A stretch of 64,000 bases of DNA, from NCBI GenBank assembly GCA_934693165.1, contig CAKUUX010000001.1:152410-216409 (forward strand). The letters run 5' to 3'. Below the pieces are notes generated by a model. The model was not told where the DNA came from. It did no database searches and saw only the letters and a program-made list of their open reading frames with translations. A program made the translations under genes and the position numbers. The stretch comes from an uncultured Candidatus Melainabacteria bacterium (GTDB lineage: Bacteria > Cyanobacteriota > Vampirovibrionia > Gastranaerophilales > Gastranaerophilaceae). Below, in pieces: positions 19,021-28,396 of the stretch; position 1 is the first letter of the stretch, and each line of letters begins with the position of its first letter.

Positions 19021-19060
19021 CAAAACAGAGGCGAAGCCTTTAGGCTTCGCCTCTGTTTTG
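19021..19060 (+). terminator. recA terminator, perfect 18-bp GAAGCC-family palindrome
   Basis: Eighteen-base arms beginning CAAAACAGAGGCGAAGCC pair perfectly around a TTTA loop, ending in CTGTTTTG. The core GGCGAAGCC/GGCTTCGCC is the same as in four other hairpins of the window. A second hairpin (GTCGGGTTC / GAACCCGAC) follows at 19060-19089. Confidence 0.85.
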
Positions 19061-19232
19061 TCGGGTTCAATGAAATTGTCGAACCCGACCTACAAACTGA
19101 AAGACAGATGAGGGTAAAATATAGACAAATACCCTCACCGAAATTTTAAAGTTTCAAGCAAAGCTTTCAACTAAAAATTTCTCCTCTCCCCTATTTTGCA
19201 AAGGCAAAAATGTGGCGAGGGAAAATATTTTA

Positions 19233-21431
19233 TTATTCTATAATTATTTTACTAGGTTTTAAATACCAAGAAGGATAAATTTCAAGAGGTATCAAAACGG
19301 CTGTTGCATTATTTGTGTTAAATTTTAATGTTGAAGTTGAGCCTTTCATTTTGATTTCAAAATTATCTGTTATAGGACTTCCGAATTTAACAAATTGCAT
19401 TTTACCTTTAAAAGTATCTTCGTAAACGTTTTCAGAAATCTTCTTTAACCCAACATTTTCAATATTATTTGCCCAACTTTGAGGAAGTTGTTTCAAATCT
19501 TTGTTTCCTAAAATTTCATCAAGAATTTGCAAGTCTTTTTGAGAATATGAATGTTCAATATTTTTATCAGTTTTTACAAGATAAACTAAATCCTTATCCT
19601 GAAGAAGTTTATAGTTATTTGTCAAAATCCATTTTGTGATTTTATTTATTCTAATCATCGGATAAATTTCATCATGCGTAACATTATCTGATTTTAGGAT
19701 AATTATTTTTGGTGGATGTTGTTTGATTTGTTCTAGCGCAACATCTTCTTCTTTTTCGCTTGTGAAATTAAAATACGAAATCATATTGCAAGGTGCTTTT
19801 CTTTGTAAATAAAAATAATTAAGTCCTCTATTTGTCAAATCCAGTATATAATCATCTTTTGAAGAATACTTATCCACAAAATTTTTCATATCTTCAATAT
19901 TTTGTTTTTGTATTTTATTCAATTCAAAATCACGACCTTGAGTTGAATTATCCCATTTGCCATTAAAATTTAGTGCTATAAGTACAACAAGCAAAATCGT
20001 AAAAATATATTTTGTATATTTTAGCCAAATTGATTTTGTAATCATAAAAATAAATGGCAAAAGGATTGTTATATATGCAATTGAGATATATCTAATTCTT
20101 GAAAACATAATATAATCAATTCTTGTAAGTGCATAAACACTTGCTACAACTGCAAACAAAGTTGCAAATGAATATACAAAAATTAGCTGTAAGTTTTTAT
20201 TTTTATATGCTTTAATTCCTTCTATCGCAAAACAAGGAACTGCCAAAAGTGCAAATAGTTTTATAAAGTTTGACCAAACCTCTGACCACTTAAAAACAGG
20301 AAAACCATTTGCATAAGAAAGTGTATCAGAAATTAGATGATAGTTATAAGCACCTGAGATAAATTCTTTAAATATCATTTTGAAAAATAAATATGTAACT
20401 ACAAGATAGAGTATTTTAACCATTTGTTTGTGTTTTAAAAGTTGGTACAACTTGTACAATGCAACAGGCAAAAGTGCTACTGCAACGAATATTCCAACTT
20501 GGAACCAAAAAGCTGTCATTAAAAATACTGCAACAATGTACCATTGTAGCCAGAATGTAGGTTTTTGGCTAAGCATTTCCTTTTTCAAAAATCCAAGTGC
20601 AATCAAAAAATATACATTAAAATAGTAAAATGAATTTACCAAAATCCCAGTGATTAAAATAGGGTTTTTAGAAAAAATTAAAAATCCTAAAAATATTGAT
20701 AATATTAGGTTTAAGTTATAAATCAATGTTTCTGCAAGTAAAAACGAATAAACTGTGTATTCTCCAAAAACTTTATTTGCAACAAATCCAGAAAAAATAT
20801 CATTATATCCGTGAATTAGGTTTATATCTTGAAAAAGTTTGAACCCTTGAAAGTGTGCAAGGTAATATGTTCCAAATTTTTCACCAAAATGGTAATCATC
20901 AATATTAATATTTCCAAAATTATAAGAATGCCCAAAAACTAACAATAATAATGGAATTATTGCTAAAGGCGAAACTTTTTTATCTTTAAAAATAATTTTA
21001 AAATAGATATCAGCATTTGCTAAAACTATTAAAAATAAAACAATAAAAAGTAAAATAGGATATTCTGTAAGGTTTTTACTTGGATAAAGTAAAAAATACA
21101 TAAAAGTTGAAAGAGTTTGCAATACCTGTAAAATCTGAGGATTACCTTCTCTTACTGGAAATTGAAAATCTTTGAGTTTATCCTTTATTTCAAAATTTGG
21201 TAAAACTTTTTTCAAAATTAAAAAACAAATAAAAAATATTGCTATATAAATTCCATAAATTAAATAATCAATATTTTTGTTATAATTTTCAAAAATTGTT
21301 GAACCCACAACAAGTTCAGTTAAATTTGTACATTCGCAAATTGAGTACAAAATCTTATAAATAAAGCAACTTAGCCCACAGGAAAGGGCTATGCACAATG
21401 CATAATTAATTACCAAACTGTTCATAACCAA
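19233..21431 (-). CDS. Large membrane protein, GT-C-like glycosyltransferase
   Basis: 732 residues with roughly a dozen hydrophobic helices through residue ~500 and a soluble C-terminal domain of ~220 residues. An acidic motif after the first loops (NINIDDYHFGEKFGTYY) is in the place where GT-C enzymes keep a catalytic Asp, so transfer of sugars from a polyprenyl carrier is plausible but not shown. Its start overlaps the 3' end of era by up to 26 bases; an in-frame ATG at 21425 is an alternative start. Confidence 0.6.
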   Translation of the reverse strand: MVMNSLVINYALCIALSCGLSCFIYKILYSICECTNLTELVVGSTIFENYNKNIDYLIYGIYIAIFFICFLILKKVLPNFEIKDKLKDFQFPVREGNPQILQVLQTLSTFMYFLLYPSKNLTEYPILLFIVLFLIVLANADIYFKIIFKDKKVSPLAIIPLLLLVFGHSYNFGNINIDDYHFGEKFGTYYLAHFQGFKLFQDINLIHGYNDIFSGFVANKVFGEYTVYSFLLAETLIYNLNLILSIFLGFLIFSKNPILITGILVNSFYYFNVYFLIALGFLKKEMLSQKPTFWLQWYIVAVFLMTAFWFQVGIFVAVALLPVALYKLYQLLKHKQMVKILYLVVTYLFFKMIFKEFISGAYNYHLISDTLSYANGFPVFKWSEVWSNFIKLFALLAVPCFAIEGIKAYKNKNLQLIFVYSFATLFAVVASVYALTRIDYIMFSRIRYISIAYITILLPFIFMITKSIWLKYTKYIFTILLVVLIALNFNGKWDNSTQGRDFELNKIQKQNIEDMKNFVDKYSSKDDYILDLTNRGLNYFYLQRKAPCNMISYFNFTSEKEEDVALEQIKQHPPKIIILKSDNVTHDEIYPMIRINKITKWILTNNYKLLQDKDLVYLVKTDKNIEHSYSQKDLQILDEILGNKDLKQLPQSWANNIENVGLKKISENVYEDTFKGKMQFVKFGSPITDNFEIKMKGSTSTLKFNTNNATAVLIPLEIYPSWYLKPSKIIIE

Positions 21432-22302
21432 TATCTTTTAGAATTCTTTTGTTTTTACGCCAATTTTTTTCTAATTTTACATAAAGCTCAAGATAAACTT
21501 TTTTCTCCAAAATTTCTTCAAGTTCTTTTCTGGCTTCCATACCAATTTTCTTTAAAAGAGAACCATTCTTACCAATCAAAATGCCTTTTTGGCTTTTTTG
21601 TTCGCAATAAATTACAGCATAAATCTTATCAATATTTTCTTGCTCTTCATAACGTTCAATTTTGACAAAAACAGAGTGTGGAATTTCGTCTTGAGTATTT
21701 AATAAAATCTTTTCTCTGATGATTTCTGTTGTAATAAATCTCATATTTTCGTCAGTTACAGTATCGTCATCAAAGAATTTTATACCTTCTGGTAATTTCG
21801 AAAATAGTGTTGAAATAAGTTCATCAACATTGTTATTATTTAATGCAGAGATTTTTATTACTGGCAAATCCTTACCTTCAAAAAGTTTTTTATAAGTTTG
21901 AAGATTTTCTTCAATCTTTTCTTCTGAATTTAATTTGTCAGTCTTATTCATAACAATATAAACAGGGATTGTTGTTTGAAGAAGGTTTTCACTAATCCAT
22001 TTGTCGCCTTTGCCTGCCTCTTCTGAGCCGTCTACCAAAAATAGAATTAAATCACTATCAGGTAATGCAATTTTAGCTTCGTCAACAAGACATTCGCCAA
22101 AATCATTCAAAGGTTTGTGCACCCCAGGAGTATCAATAAAAACTATTTGACCTCTTTCGTCTGTAAAAATACCTTTTATACGTTTTCTTGTGGTTTGAGC
22201 TTTATCAGTCGCAATAACAATTTTTTGCCCAAGGATGGCGTTTAAAAGAGTTGATTTACCTACGTTTGGTCGTCCTATTATCGTTACAAATCCACTTTTC
22301 AT
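21406..22302 (-). CDS. era: GTPase Era, ribosome assembly
   Basis: Binds the 3' end of 16S rRNA during 30S maturation. G1 GRPNVGKSTL (residues ~10-19), G2 region around TTRKRIKG, G3 DTPGV, G4 NKTD, G5 SALN, and a C-terminal KH domain (SQKGILIGKNGSLLKKIG). 298 aa, normal length. Its stop overlaps the start of the GT-C-like gene. Confidence 0.98.
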   Translation of the reverse strand: MKSGFVTIIGRPNVGKSTLLNAILGQKIVIATDKAQTTRKRIKGIFTDERGQIVFIDTPGVHKPLNDFGECLVDEAKIALPDSDLILFLVDGSEEAGKGDKWISENLLQTTIPVYIVMNKTDKLNSEEKIEENLQTYKKLFEGKDLPVIKISALNNNNVDELISTLFSKLPEGIKFFDDDTVTDENMRFITTEIIREKILLNTQDEIPHSVFVKIERYEEQENIDKIYAVIYCEQKSQKGILIGKNGSLLKKIGMEARKELEEILEKKVYLELYVKLEKNWRKNKRILKDIGYEQFGN

Positions 22303-22380
22303 ACTTATAGGATACCATAAATTAAAAAAATATTTTATTTTTTTCTTTTAAATGCTAAAATCTAATTAAGGAGAGTTTAA

Positions 22381-23970
22381 TTGAAAAATCCTCTAGCCAA
22401 AAGATTATTGATAGCAGTCATATTATTAATATTGCCTTTAGGAATAATAGCCGAAGGTAAAGTTTCTGCTATAAAAATTGATACAAGACCAGTAACTTTG
22501 ACTCCAGAAGAAAATTCTAAAACAACTCCAGCAGTTGAAAAAGCTACTCCTATAGAAGTTAAAACTCAGAAAGTTGCGACAACACAGACGCAAACTTCTG
22601 TTCTAACAAGACCTCAGCAACAAAGAGTTGCACCCAAAAGAACTTATACTCCAAAAGCAAGACCAGCAGTCTATAGAATGCGTTATTCTGCAAAACCAGT
22701 AGCAACTCAAAGCACTGTTAAAGAAACTCCTAAAAATCCACCTCTTGAGGTTTTGGATTTTGATGCAAATTATAATGTTGTGGGTACAAAAGATACTGAC
22801 AGTTATTTAGTTGTACCAATTAATAAAGAAAAATTAGCAAAAGAAAAGAAGAAAGCTGAATTTGAAGATTTTACAAATACTTTAATGAAGGATTCTCCAA
22901 AACCTTTAACAACAGGACTTAAGATAAAAAGTAAATTTCACCAAAATTTAGGAGAAAGAACTCATAGATTATTGTCTAAAATTCGTCATTCAAAAGCTTT
23001 TAAATTTATGTCAGGTGTACTGTTCTTAATTCTTTTTGCAGGATTAAGTTATCTTGGATATTTAATTTATCAAAGAAGAAAAATTGAAGAAGTACTTGAT
23101 GAAGAAAAACCACTTTCTCCTGAGGAACAAGAAAACGACTTGATTCAGGCTATGAAAGAATTTGAAGAAACAGAAGAAGGACACGAAAAACTTGGTCAAA
23201 AAAAGTATATTAACGAAATTGAAACTTATAGAAACCTAGATGGATTTAAAAAAGATGAGGTTTCCGAGGATATTTTAGAAACTCTAAAAACTATTGAAAA
23301 TGCCCAGAAAAATGACGCACCTTTGACTTTAAAAGAAAATGCATCAACAGATGGTTTTAAAAAGCATGAATACGCTTTTGACGAAAAAATCGGAGAACTT
23401 TCAGATGAAGAAGGTATGGCACTTTTTGACGAAGACGACGAGAGCAATTCTTCTGAATTAGATGAATTGGCTTTGAATTATTATGGTGGTGAGTCTGAAA
23501 TTTTTAAAAATAATGCGAGTGCAGGTGACAAAGAAATATTTATCATAGAAGATGAAGAAGAAAGTGATAAATACGATATTGTAGAAGAAAAACAACCTGT
23601 TCAAGAACCTGAACCTGAACCTGAACAAGAGGAAGAAAATACTCCTGAAAAAGAAGAGCAACCACAAGAAGTTCAAGAACCTAAAAAACCTGATGTTGAA
23701 AATCTTCATATAAAAGAAAATTATCCACTAGATGGAAACAAAGGTATAGCTTTACTTAATTATCACGATACAGATGCTTTGATTGGTTATATTGGAGATA
23801 AAATTACTGTCCTAAAACGTTTTTCAAAGTCAGATAATCCTGAAAATTTATCTGTTAGAGTTTATGAAGAAGTTGGGTATGATACAGTTCAATATCTTGT
23901 TAGAATTGGTATGTTTAAGGGGATAATAGAGGTTACAAATACTTCTATTAGATTATTATTAGATTTATAG
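22381..23970 (+). CDS. Single-span membrane protein with long acidic region, unknown
   Basis: 529 residues. An N-terminal hydrophobic stretch (LLIAVILLILPLGIIA) is a signal peptide or anchor. It is followed by a Pro/Thr/Lys-rich low-complexity region to ~residue 120 and a second strong TM (FMSGVLFLILFAGLSYLGYL, about 212-231). Then comes a very acidic stretch including a PEPEPEPEQEEE-type run, and a compact C-terminal domain of about 90 residues ending VTNTSIRLLLDL. Start is TTG at 22381 behind AAGGAGAG. It may be an envelope protein with a cytoplasmic acidic domain. It precedes a sugar-binding lipoprotein by 2 bases. Family not recognised. Confidence 0.7.
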   Translation: MKNPLAKRLLIAVILLILPLGIIAEGKVSAIKIDTRPVTLTPEENSKTTPAVEKATPIEVKTQKVATTQTQTSVLTRPQQQRVAPKRTYTPKARPAVYRMRYSAKPVATQSTVKETPKNPPLEVLDFDANYNVVGTKDTDSYLVVPINKEKLAKEKKKAEFEDFTNTLMKDSPKPLTTGLKIKSKFHQNLGERTHRLLSKIRHSKAFKFMSGVLFLILFAGLSYLGYLIYQRRKIEEVLDEEKPLSPEEQENDLIQAMKEFEETEEGHEKLGQKKYINEIETYRNLDGFKKDEVSEDILETLKTIENAQKNDAPLTLKENASTDGFKKHEYAFDEKIGELSDEEGMALFDEDDESNSSELDELALNYYGGESEIFKNNASAGDKEIFIIEDEEESDKYDIVEEKQPVQEPEPEPEQEEENTPEKEEQPQEVQEPKKPDVENLHIKENYPLDGNKGIALLNYHDTDALIGYIGDKITVLKRFSKSDNPENLSVRVYEEVGYDTVQYLVRIGMFKGIIEVTNTSIRLLLDL

Positions 23971-23972
23971 TT

Positions 23973-25112
23973 ATGAAAAAATTCGTTTTAATTTTAATAT
24001 GTTTGATTTTGATATCAACTGGTTGCAGGCAAAAACAAGATGATAACTTGGTTTTTGCAACTTGGGGTTCAAAAACTGAAGTTCAAATTTTAAAAGAATT
24101 ACTTTCTGATTTTGAAAAAGAAAATCCTGATATTAAGGTTGAATTTCTACATATTCCTCAAAATTATTTTCAAAAACTTCATCTGATGTTTGCTTCAAAC
24201 TTAGCTCCAGACGTTATTTTTATAAATAATTTAAACATTCCTGTTTATGAAAAATATCTTTTAGATTTAAATGATATTGTAAAAAATAAAAAGGATTACT
24301 ATCCACAAGTTTTGGATACAATGACGTACGAAGATAGACTTTTGGCTATTCCACGTGATGTTTCAACTCTTGTTGTTTTTTACAATAAGGATTTGTTCGA
24401 TAAAAACAATCTTTCTTATCCAAATGAAAATTGGAATATGACAGAGTTTTTAGATACAGCTAAAAAGCTTACGAACAATGGTATCTATGGCATTTCATTT
24501 GAAGAAAACTCTCTATTTTACTTACCTTATATGAGAGCTTTTGGAGGTGGAATTTTATCTCCAACAGGTGAGCAAATAATGAATAGTGAAAATTCTCAAA
24601 AAGGTATTCAATACTATTCAGACTTGAGAAACAAATACAACATTGCACCTAAAAAATATCAATCTGCTTCTGAAACAATGGCACAAATGTTTATTAACGG
24701 TAGACTTGCGATGCATTTGACAGGTCGTTGGCTTGTACCTAAATATAGAGAAGATATCAAATTTGATTGGGATATAGTTAATTTTCCTAATATAAACGAA
24801 AAAAGTTCTGTGACTTTGGACTCTTCAGGTTATGCAATTACGAAATCTTCTAAACATAAAGAGGATGCTGTAAAATTGGTTGAATTTTTATCTTCTGATA
24901 AAGCTATTCAAAAATTTACAACAACTGGTTTGATTGTGCCTGCAAGAATTGATACTATTAATTCACAGGCTTTTTTGGATAACAAAAAGCCTAAAAATTC
25001 AAAAGTATTTATTGAGGTTATAAAAAATTCTGAAAAAACACCTGTAAATAAGCATTACAAAGAAATAACAGACAAATTAGATGAACAACTAAATTATAGT
25101 TTTAATGAATAA
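23973..25112 (+). CDS. ABC transporter sugar-binding lipoprotein
   Basis: Family 1 extracellular solute-binding protein (MalE/UgpB-like). Lipobox ISTGC with lipidated C18, then the fold's typical elements: TWGSKTEVQILKELLSDFEK, APDVIFINN, IPRDVSTLVVFYNKDLF, MFINGRLAMHLTGRW and the SGYAITKSSKHKEDAVKLVE block. 379 aa. No permease or ATPase gene lies next to it, so its transporter partners are elsewhere. Confidence 0.93.
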   Translation: MKKFVLILICLILISTGCRQKQDDNLVFATWGSKTEVQILKELLSDFEKENPDIKVEFLHIPQNYFQKLHLMFASNLAPDVIFINNLNIPVYEKYLLDLNDIVKNKKDYYPQVLDTMTYEDRLLAIPRDVSTLVVFYNKDLFDKNNLSYPNENWNMTEFLDTAKKLTNNGIYGISFEENSLFYLPYMRAFGGGILSPTGEQIMNSENSQKGIQYYSDLRNKYNIAPKKYQSASETMAQMFINGRLAMHLTGRWLVPKYREDIKFDWDIVNFPNINEKSSVTLDSSGYAITKSSKHKEDAVKLVEFLSSDKAIQKFTTTGLIVPARIDTINSQAFLDNKKPKNSKVFIEVIKNSEKTPVNKHYKEITDKLDEQLNYSFNE

Positions 25113-25114
25113 AA

Positions 25115-26284
25115 CTAAGCTGCAATATTTAATCTGTGTGGTTTGTGGTGTGGCTTATTAGGTTTATTTGGCTTTTGTGGTTTTTCAGCTTTTGTTGGTC
25201 TTTTGTCCTCTTTTGGTTTTAAAGCTGAAGTATCATAAGTCAAAGAACCTTTTGACTGTTCTTTAAGCGCACCTTTTACAGCGTTAGGGTAATTGTCTAG
25301 TTCTTTATCTAGTTCACCGTTGTTGATTTTTTCAATAACTTCATCCATGTATTTTTGAGTATTTTCTTTCATTTCAGGATGGGCCTCAACCCAGTCGTGC
25401 AACGAAACATCACCACGAGTGTGATTGCATTCACCACATTCTAGTAAATAGTTTTCAACTCTATCTCTACCACCGTTAGCTTGTGGTTTTACGTGCTCAA
25501 TTGTACCTACTGATAGTTTTAATAATCTTGCACCAACCTTGCTTGATGATTGTCCTGCATATTTTACAATAAATGCATCTGTATTGTTTTTAGATGTTGG
25601 TAAACTGTCTGCTAATTTTTGAAGTTGATTATATTTTTCTTCATCTCCAATTTTTGATTTTGAATCTTTAATGTCTGCAATTACTGATTTTCTTACATTT
25701 TTCATTGCTTCTTCAGTTTCAGTTGGTAGTTTTGCATAATTTTCTGTTAATTTTGCAAGATTTTCTCTTACTTCTGGATTAATTGTTTTAGCAACTTCAT
25801 TTATTTGTTCAAAAGTCTTCAATTGACTTTCTTTACAAGCTTTTATAGATTCAACTCTATTTTCTTGCATAAAGTTTTGGAGAGTTCTCTTAGGATTTTC
25901 TTTTTCCCATGCTTCAAATCTATTAAATGTACCTTTTTCAGGTTTGTGCATAAATTCTTCGTAAGGTTTAAGCGTTTTTATATAATGTTCTGCTGTATCA
26001 TTTTTGCCTAAATCCTTTTTAACCTTGTCCATATCGTCATTAGTAAGCATTTTTGTACCACAACAAGGACAAGATACATGACCTAGAGAACGAACTAAGT
26101 CTTCCTTTTTTCCTGTAAAGGAAATATTGTTATATAACAAAGCCATCATTGTTGTCGGTTGAGGCAACTTAGGTCTTTGTATAGGGTTAGAAAGCACATT
26201 TACTTGTGGTTCAGCTTTCTTAGTAGCTTTTGTTTCTGTTAATCTTGAAAAATTTGGATTGAAGTTAATTATTGGATTTATCAT
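25115..26284 (-). CDS. HNH-motif protein with CxCC zinc knuckle, paralogue 3
   Basis: Distant paralogue of the pair at 5644 and 7107 and on the opposite strand. Order of parts: low-complexity N-terminus (MINPIINFNPNFS), ISFTGK (F56-G58), SCPCCGTKM (C72 onward), a long helical middle, then the HNH segment IEHVKPQANGG with H264, N278, ECGECNHTR (C283, C286, N287, R290). The tail is Pro/Lys/His rich (KPNKPNKPHHKPHR). Only the motif regions are well conserved with the tandem pair, so it separated earlier. Function unknown; nuclease activity is a motif-based inference. Confidence 0.8.
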   Translation of the reverse strand: MINPIINFNPNFSRLTETKATKKAEPQVNVLSNPIQRPKLPQPTTMMALLYNNISFTGKKEDLVRSLGHVSCPCCGTKMLTNDDMDKVKKDLGKNDTAEHYIKTLKPYEEFMHKPEKGTFNRFEAWEKENPKRTLQNFMQENRVESIKACKESQLKTFEQINEVAKTINPEVRENLAKLTENYAKLPTETEEAMKNVRKSVIADIKDSKSKIGDEEKYNQLQKLADSLPTSKNNTDAFIVKYAGQSSSKVGARLLKLSVGTIEHVKPQANGGRDRVENYLLECGECNHTRGDVSLHDWVEAHPEMKENTQKYMDEVIEKINNGELDKELDNYPNAVKGALKEQSKGSLTYDTSALKPKEDKRPTKAEKPQKPNKPNKPHHKPHRLNIAA

Positions 26285-26350
26285 ACTGTTTTAAAGTACG
26301 TAAAAATATAATTTGCTACTTTTTCTTGATTTATTAACAAATATTAATTA

Positions 26351-27391
26351 CTAATTTAATTTTTTAAGCGCTTTTTCTAATGCCTTTAGCTTTTGTTTGT
26401 CCGTACCTAGGCCTGTTAAAAGCATTGAAGATTTTTCGTTAGTTTTTTCATCTTCAATTTTGTTTTCGTAAAGTTTTTCTGATAATTCAAAACCAGTCAT
26501 GCTTGAATGTTTAATAAGAATTTTTGTAACATCGTTGTAGTCACAAAATTCTACGTTTGGACAATTTTCTTTTAATTCTTTTATATTTTCTATCAATTCA
26601 TCAATTTTTTTTCTACCTTTTGAAGAATTAAGATAGTTTATATTTTTTTCGATAGAAGCTAAAAGTGGGTATGACGGAGAAGTCGTGTTTATTAATTCTA
26701 AAGCCTTGTCACTATCTAAATTTGTATTGTTATGCAAAAGTGCAGTAGGATTTAAGCCTCCTGCAGTTTTGTGTAAAGATTGAACCGTAAAATCTGCTAT
26801 ATTTATAGATGTTTCAGGAAGTTTATCCGAAAATGGATAAAGTGCACCATGTGCTTCGTCCACGATTAAGTAAGTATCTGTTCTTTTGCAAATTTCTTTT
26901 ATCAGTTTTATGTCAGAAGTTATTCCTTCATAAGTTGGTGAAGTTACAATAATAGCTTTTGGCTTATGTTCTTCTAATAAATCTTTTATGTAATCTATAT
27001 CAATAGCTTTCGGAATTCCAAAATTTTCGTCCATTTTAACTTCATAAAAAATTGGAGTTGCTCCAGCAAGCTTGATAGCATTTTTGTGGCAAATATGACT
27101 ATCCTTCCAAACCAAAATTTTGTCATCCTTTTCGACACAAGTCAAAACAGCACATATAATACCACTTGTAGAACCGTTTGTTATAAAATGTGTTCTTTTT
27201 GTTTTATAAATTTTGCTTGCTTTTTCTTCAGCTTTTTTTAAAGCCTCTTGAGGGTTATGAGCGTCTGTTTCTGAAATATCATATTTATAAAATTGTCTAA
27301 ATTTAGACAATATAAAAAAGTTTTGGCTATGAGAAGGCGTTGTAAAAAGGTTTACAAAGTTCTTTTTCTTCAATAGTTTGAGCAAACTCAT
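26351..27391 (-). CDS. Orn/Lys/Arg decarboxylase-like PLP enzyme (short form)
   Basis: Fold-type I PLP protein of the group III basic amino acid decarboxylases. NGSTSGI (phosphate loop), SPTYEGI, VDEAHGALYPF (Asp contacts PLP) and QSLHKTAGG (Schiff-base Lys). At 346 residues it lacks most of the C-terminal domain of the full decarboxylases (about 480 aa or more), as some cyanobacterial-type members do. Its start overlaps the stop of the next upstream gene by one base, so it belongs to that transcript. The substrate is not determinable here. Confidence 0.82.
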   Translation of the reverse strand: MSLLKLLKKKNFVNLFTTPSHSQNFFILSKFRQFYKYDISETDAHNPQEALKKAEEKASKIYKTKRTHFITNGSTSGIICAVLTCVEKDDKILVWKDSHICHKNAIKLAGATPIFYEVKMDENFGIPKAIDIDYIKDLLEEHKPKAIIVTSPTYEGITSDIKLIKEICKRTDTYLIVDEAHGALYPFSDKLPETSINIADFTVQSLHKTAGGLNPTALLHNNTNLDSDKALELINTTSPSYPLLASIEKNINYLNSSKGRKKIDELIENIKELKENCPNVEFCDYNDVTKILIKHSSMTGFELSEKLYENKIEDEKTNEKSSMLLTGLGTDKQKLKALEKALKKLN

Positions 27392-27774
27392 TATTCATTA
27401 TTCTCCGTATCAACTTTAACTTGCATATCATCTGCAAGTGAAGACGGAGCAGCCATTCTGGCTTCATGTGCTGCTTGAGCAGCTTGGTCTGCCGCATCTT
27501 TTAAGAACTTATTAAGCATTTCTTGGCTTTCTCTTTCTGCCTTATCTTTATTAGGTTTATCAAGGATATATCCTACAACATAACCTAAAATCGCAATAGC
27601 AAAACAATATGGCATAATTTCTATTAATGTTCTTGTTACAGTGTCATACGTAATTCCACCATTAAAAGCCATGTGAAATGCACTATAAACAAGCCATGTT
27701 ATACAAAATAACAAAAGTGAAAAAAATATTCTATGATTTATTCTTGTTATTTTATGTTTATCTTTTTTTGCCAT
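27391..27774 (-). CDS. Small two-helix membrane protein, unknown
   Basis: 127 residues: basic N-terminus (MAKKDKHKITRINHR), TM1 at about 16-36, TM2 at about 52-70, then an Ala/charged helical cytoplasmic tail (DAADQAAQAAHEARMAA). It lies between a PilZ gene and the decarboxylase-like gene, touching both, so it is probably co-expressed with the flagellar block. No family recognised. Confidence 0.7.
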   Translation of the reverse strand: MAKKDKHKITRINHRIFFSLLLFCITWLVYSAFHMAFNGGITYDTVTRTLIEIMPYCFAIAILGYVVGYILDKPNKDKAERESQEMLNKFLKDAADQAAQAAHEARMAAPSSLADDMQVKVDTENNE

Positions 27775-27775
27775 T

Positions 27776-28366
27776 TTATTTGTTTAAAAGTTCCATATTT
27801 TTCTTCATACAATATTGAATTAATATCATCTTATCAATGTTATTTAAGATTAAGAATCTACCTGATAAAATGTAGCTTTCGTCATCTTGTTTTTCAATTC
27901 TTATAAGTTGAATTTTGCAAGTAATAGTTTGTTCATCAGAAAGAACAATATCAACATTGTATTCAGTATCAATATTGATGTGATTTTTTGATTTGAACTT
28001 CATACCACCTGCAGATAAGTCAAGAGTTTGAATTTCATAAGATATATCATCTCTATACAATTTTGTAGTTTGTAAGAAGGTAATACGTGTGAATTTTCTT
28101 CTTTGTAAAAATCTATGTTTGATAGGGTTTGCAACAGTAAGAACGTTGTTTTCCATATCTGATGTATAAGATTCAAAATATAACATGCCGTTTTCTGTTT
28201 GAGAGAAAAATTCGCAAATATGGTTAATTTCAATACCTTCTGTGGGATAATTAACTTTCATTTTGAAATCATTTTCAGTTACGTCTACGACTTTGCCAAT
28301 GTTTGTAAGTTTAAAGTCTTTTGGTACGATAATAACGTCTTGGTCTATTTTTACAAGTTCACGCAT
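27776..28366 (-). CDS. PilZ-domain protein (YcgR-like)
   Basis: A C-terminal PilZ domain with the c-di-GMP-binding pattern RRKFTR and DLSAGGMKF (RxxxR ... DxSxxG) and an N-terminal YcgR-like domain of about 90 residues. 196 aa. It lies 31 bases downstream of flhA, so it is a likely c-di-GMP-dependent flagellar brake or export modulator, based on YcgR knowledge and position. Confidence 0.88.
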   Translation of the reverse strand: MRELVKIDQDVIIVPKDFKLTNIGKVVDVTENDFKMKVNYPTEGIEINHICEFFSQTENGMLYFESYTSDMENNVLTVANPIKHRFLQRRKFTRITFLQTTKLYRDDISYEIQTLDLSAGGMKFKSKNHINIDTEYNVDIVLSDEQTITCKIQLIRIEKQDDESYILSGRFLILNNIDKMILIQYCMKKNMELLNK

Positions 28367-28396
28367 GTTATGTAATGCCCTTTCTTATTGTTGATT

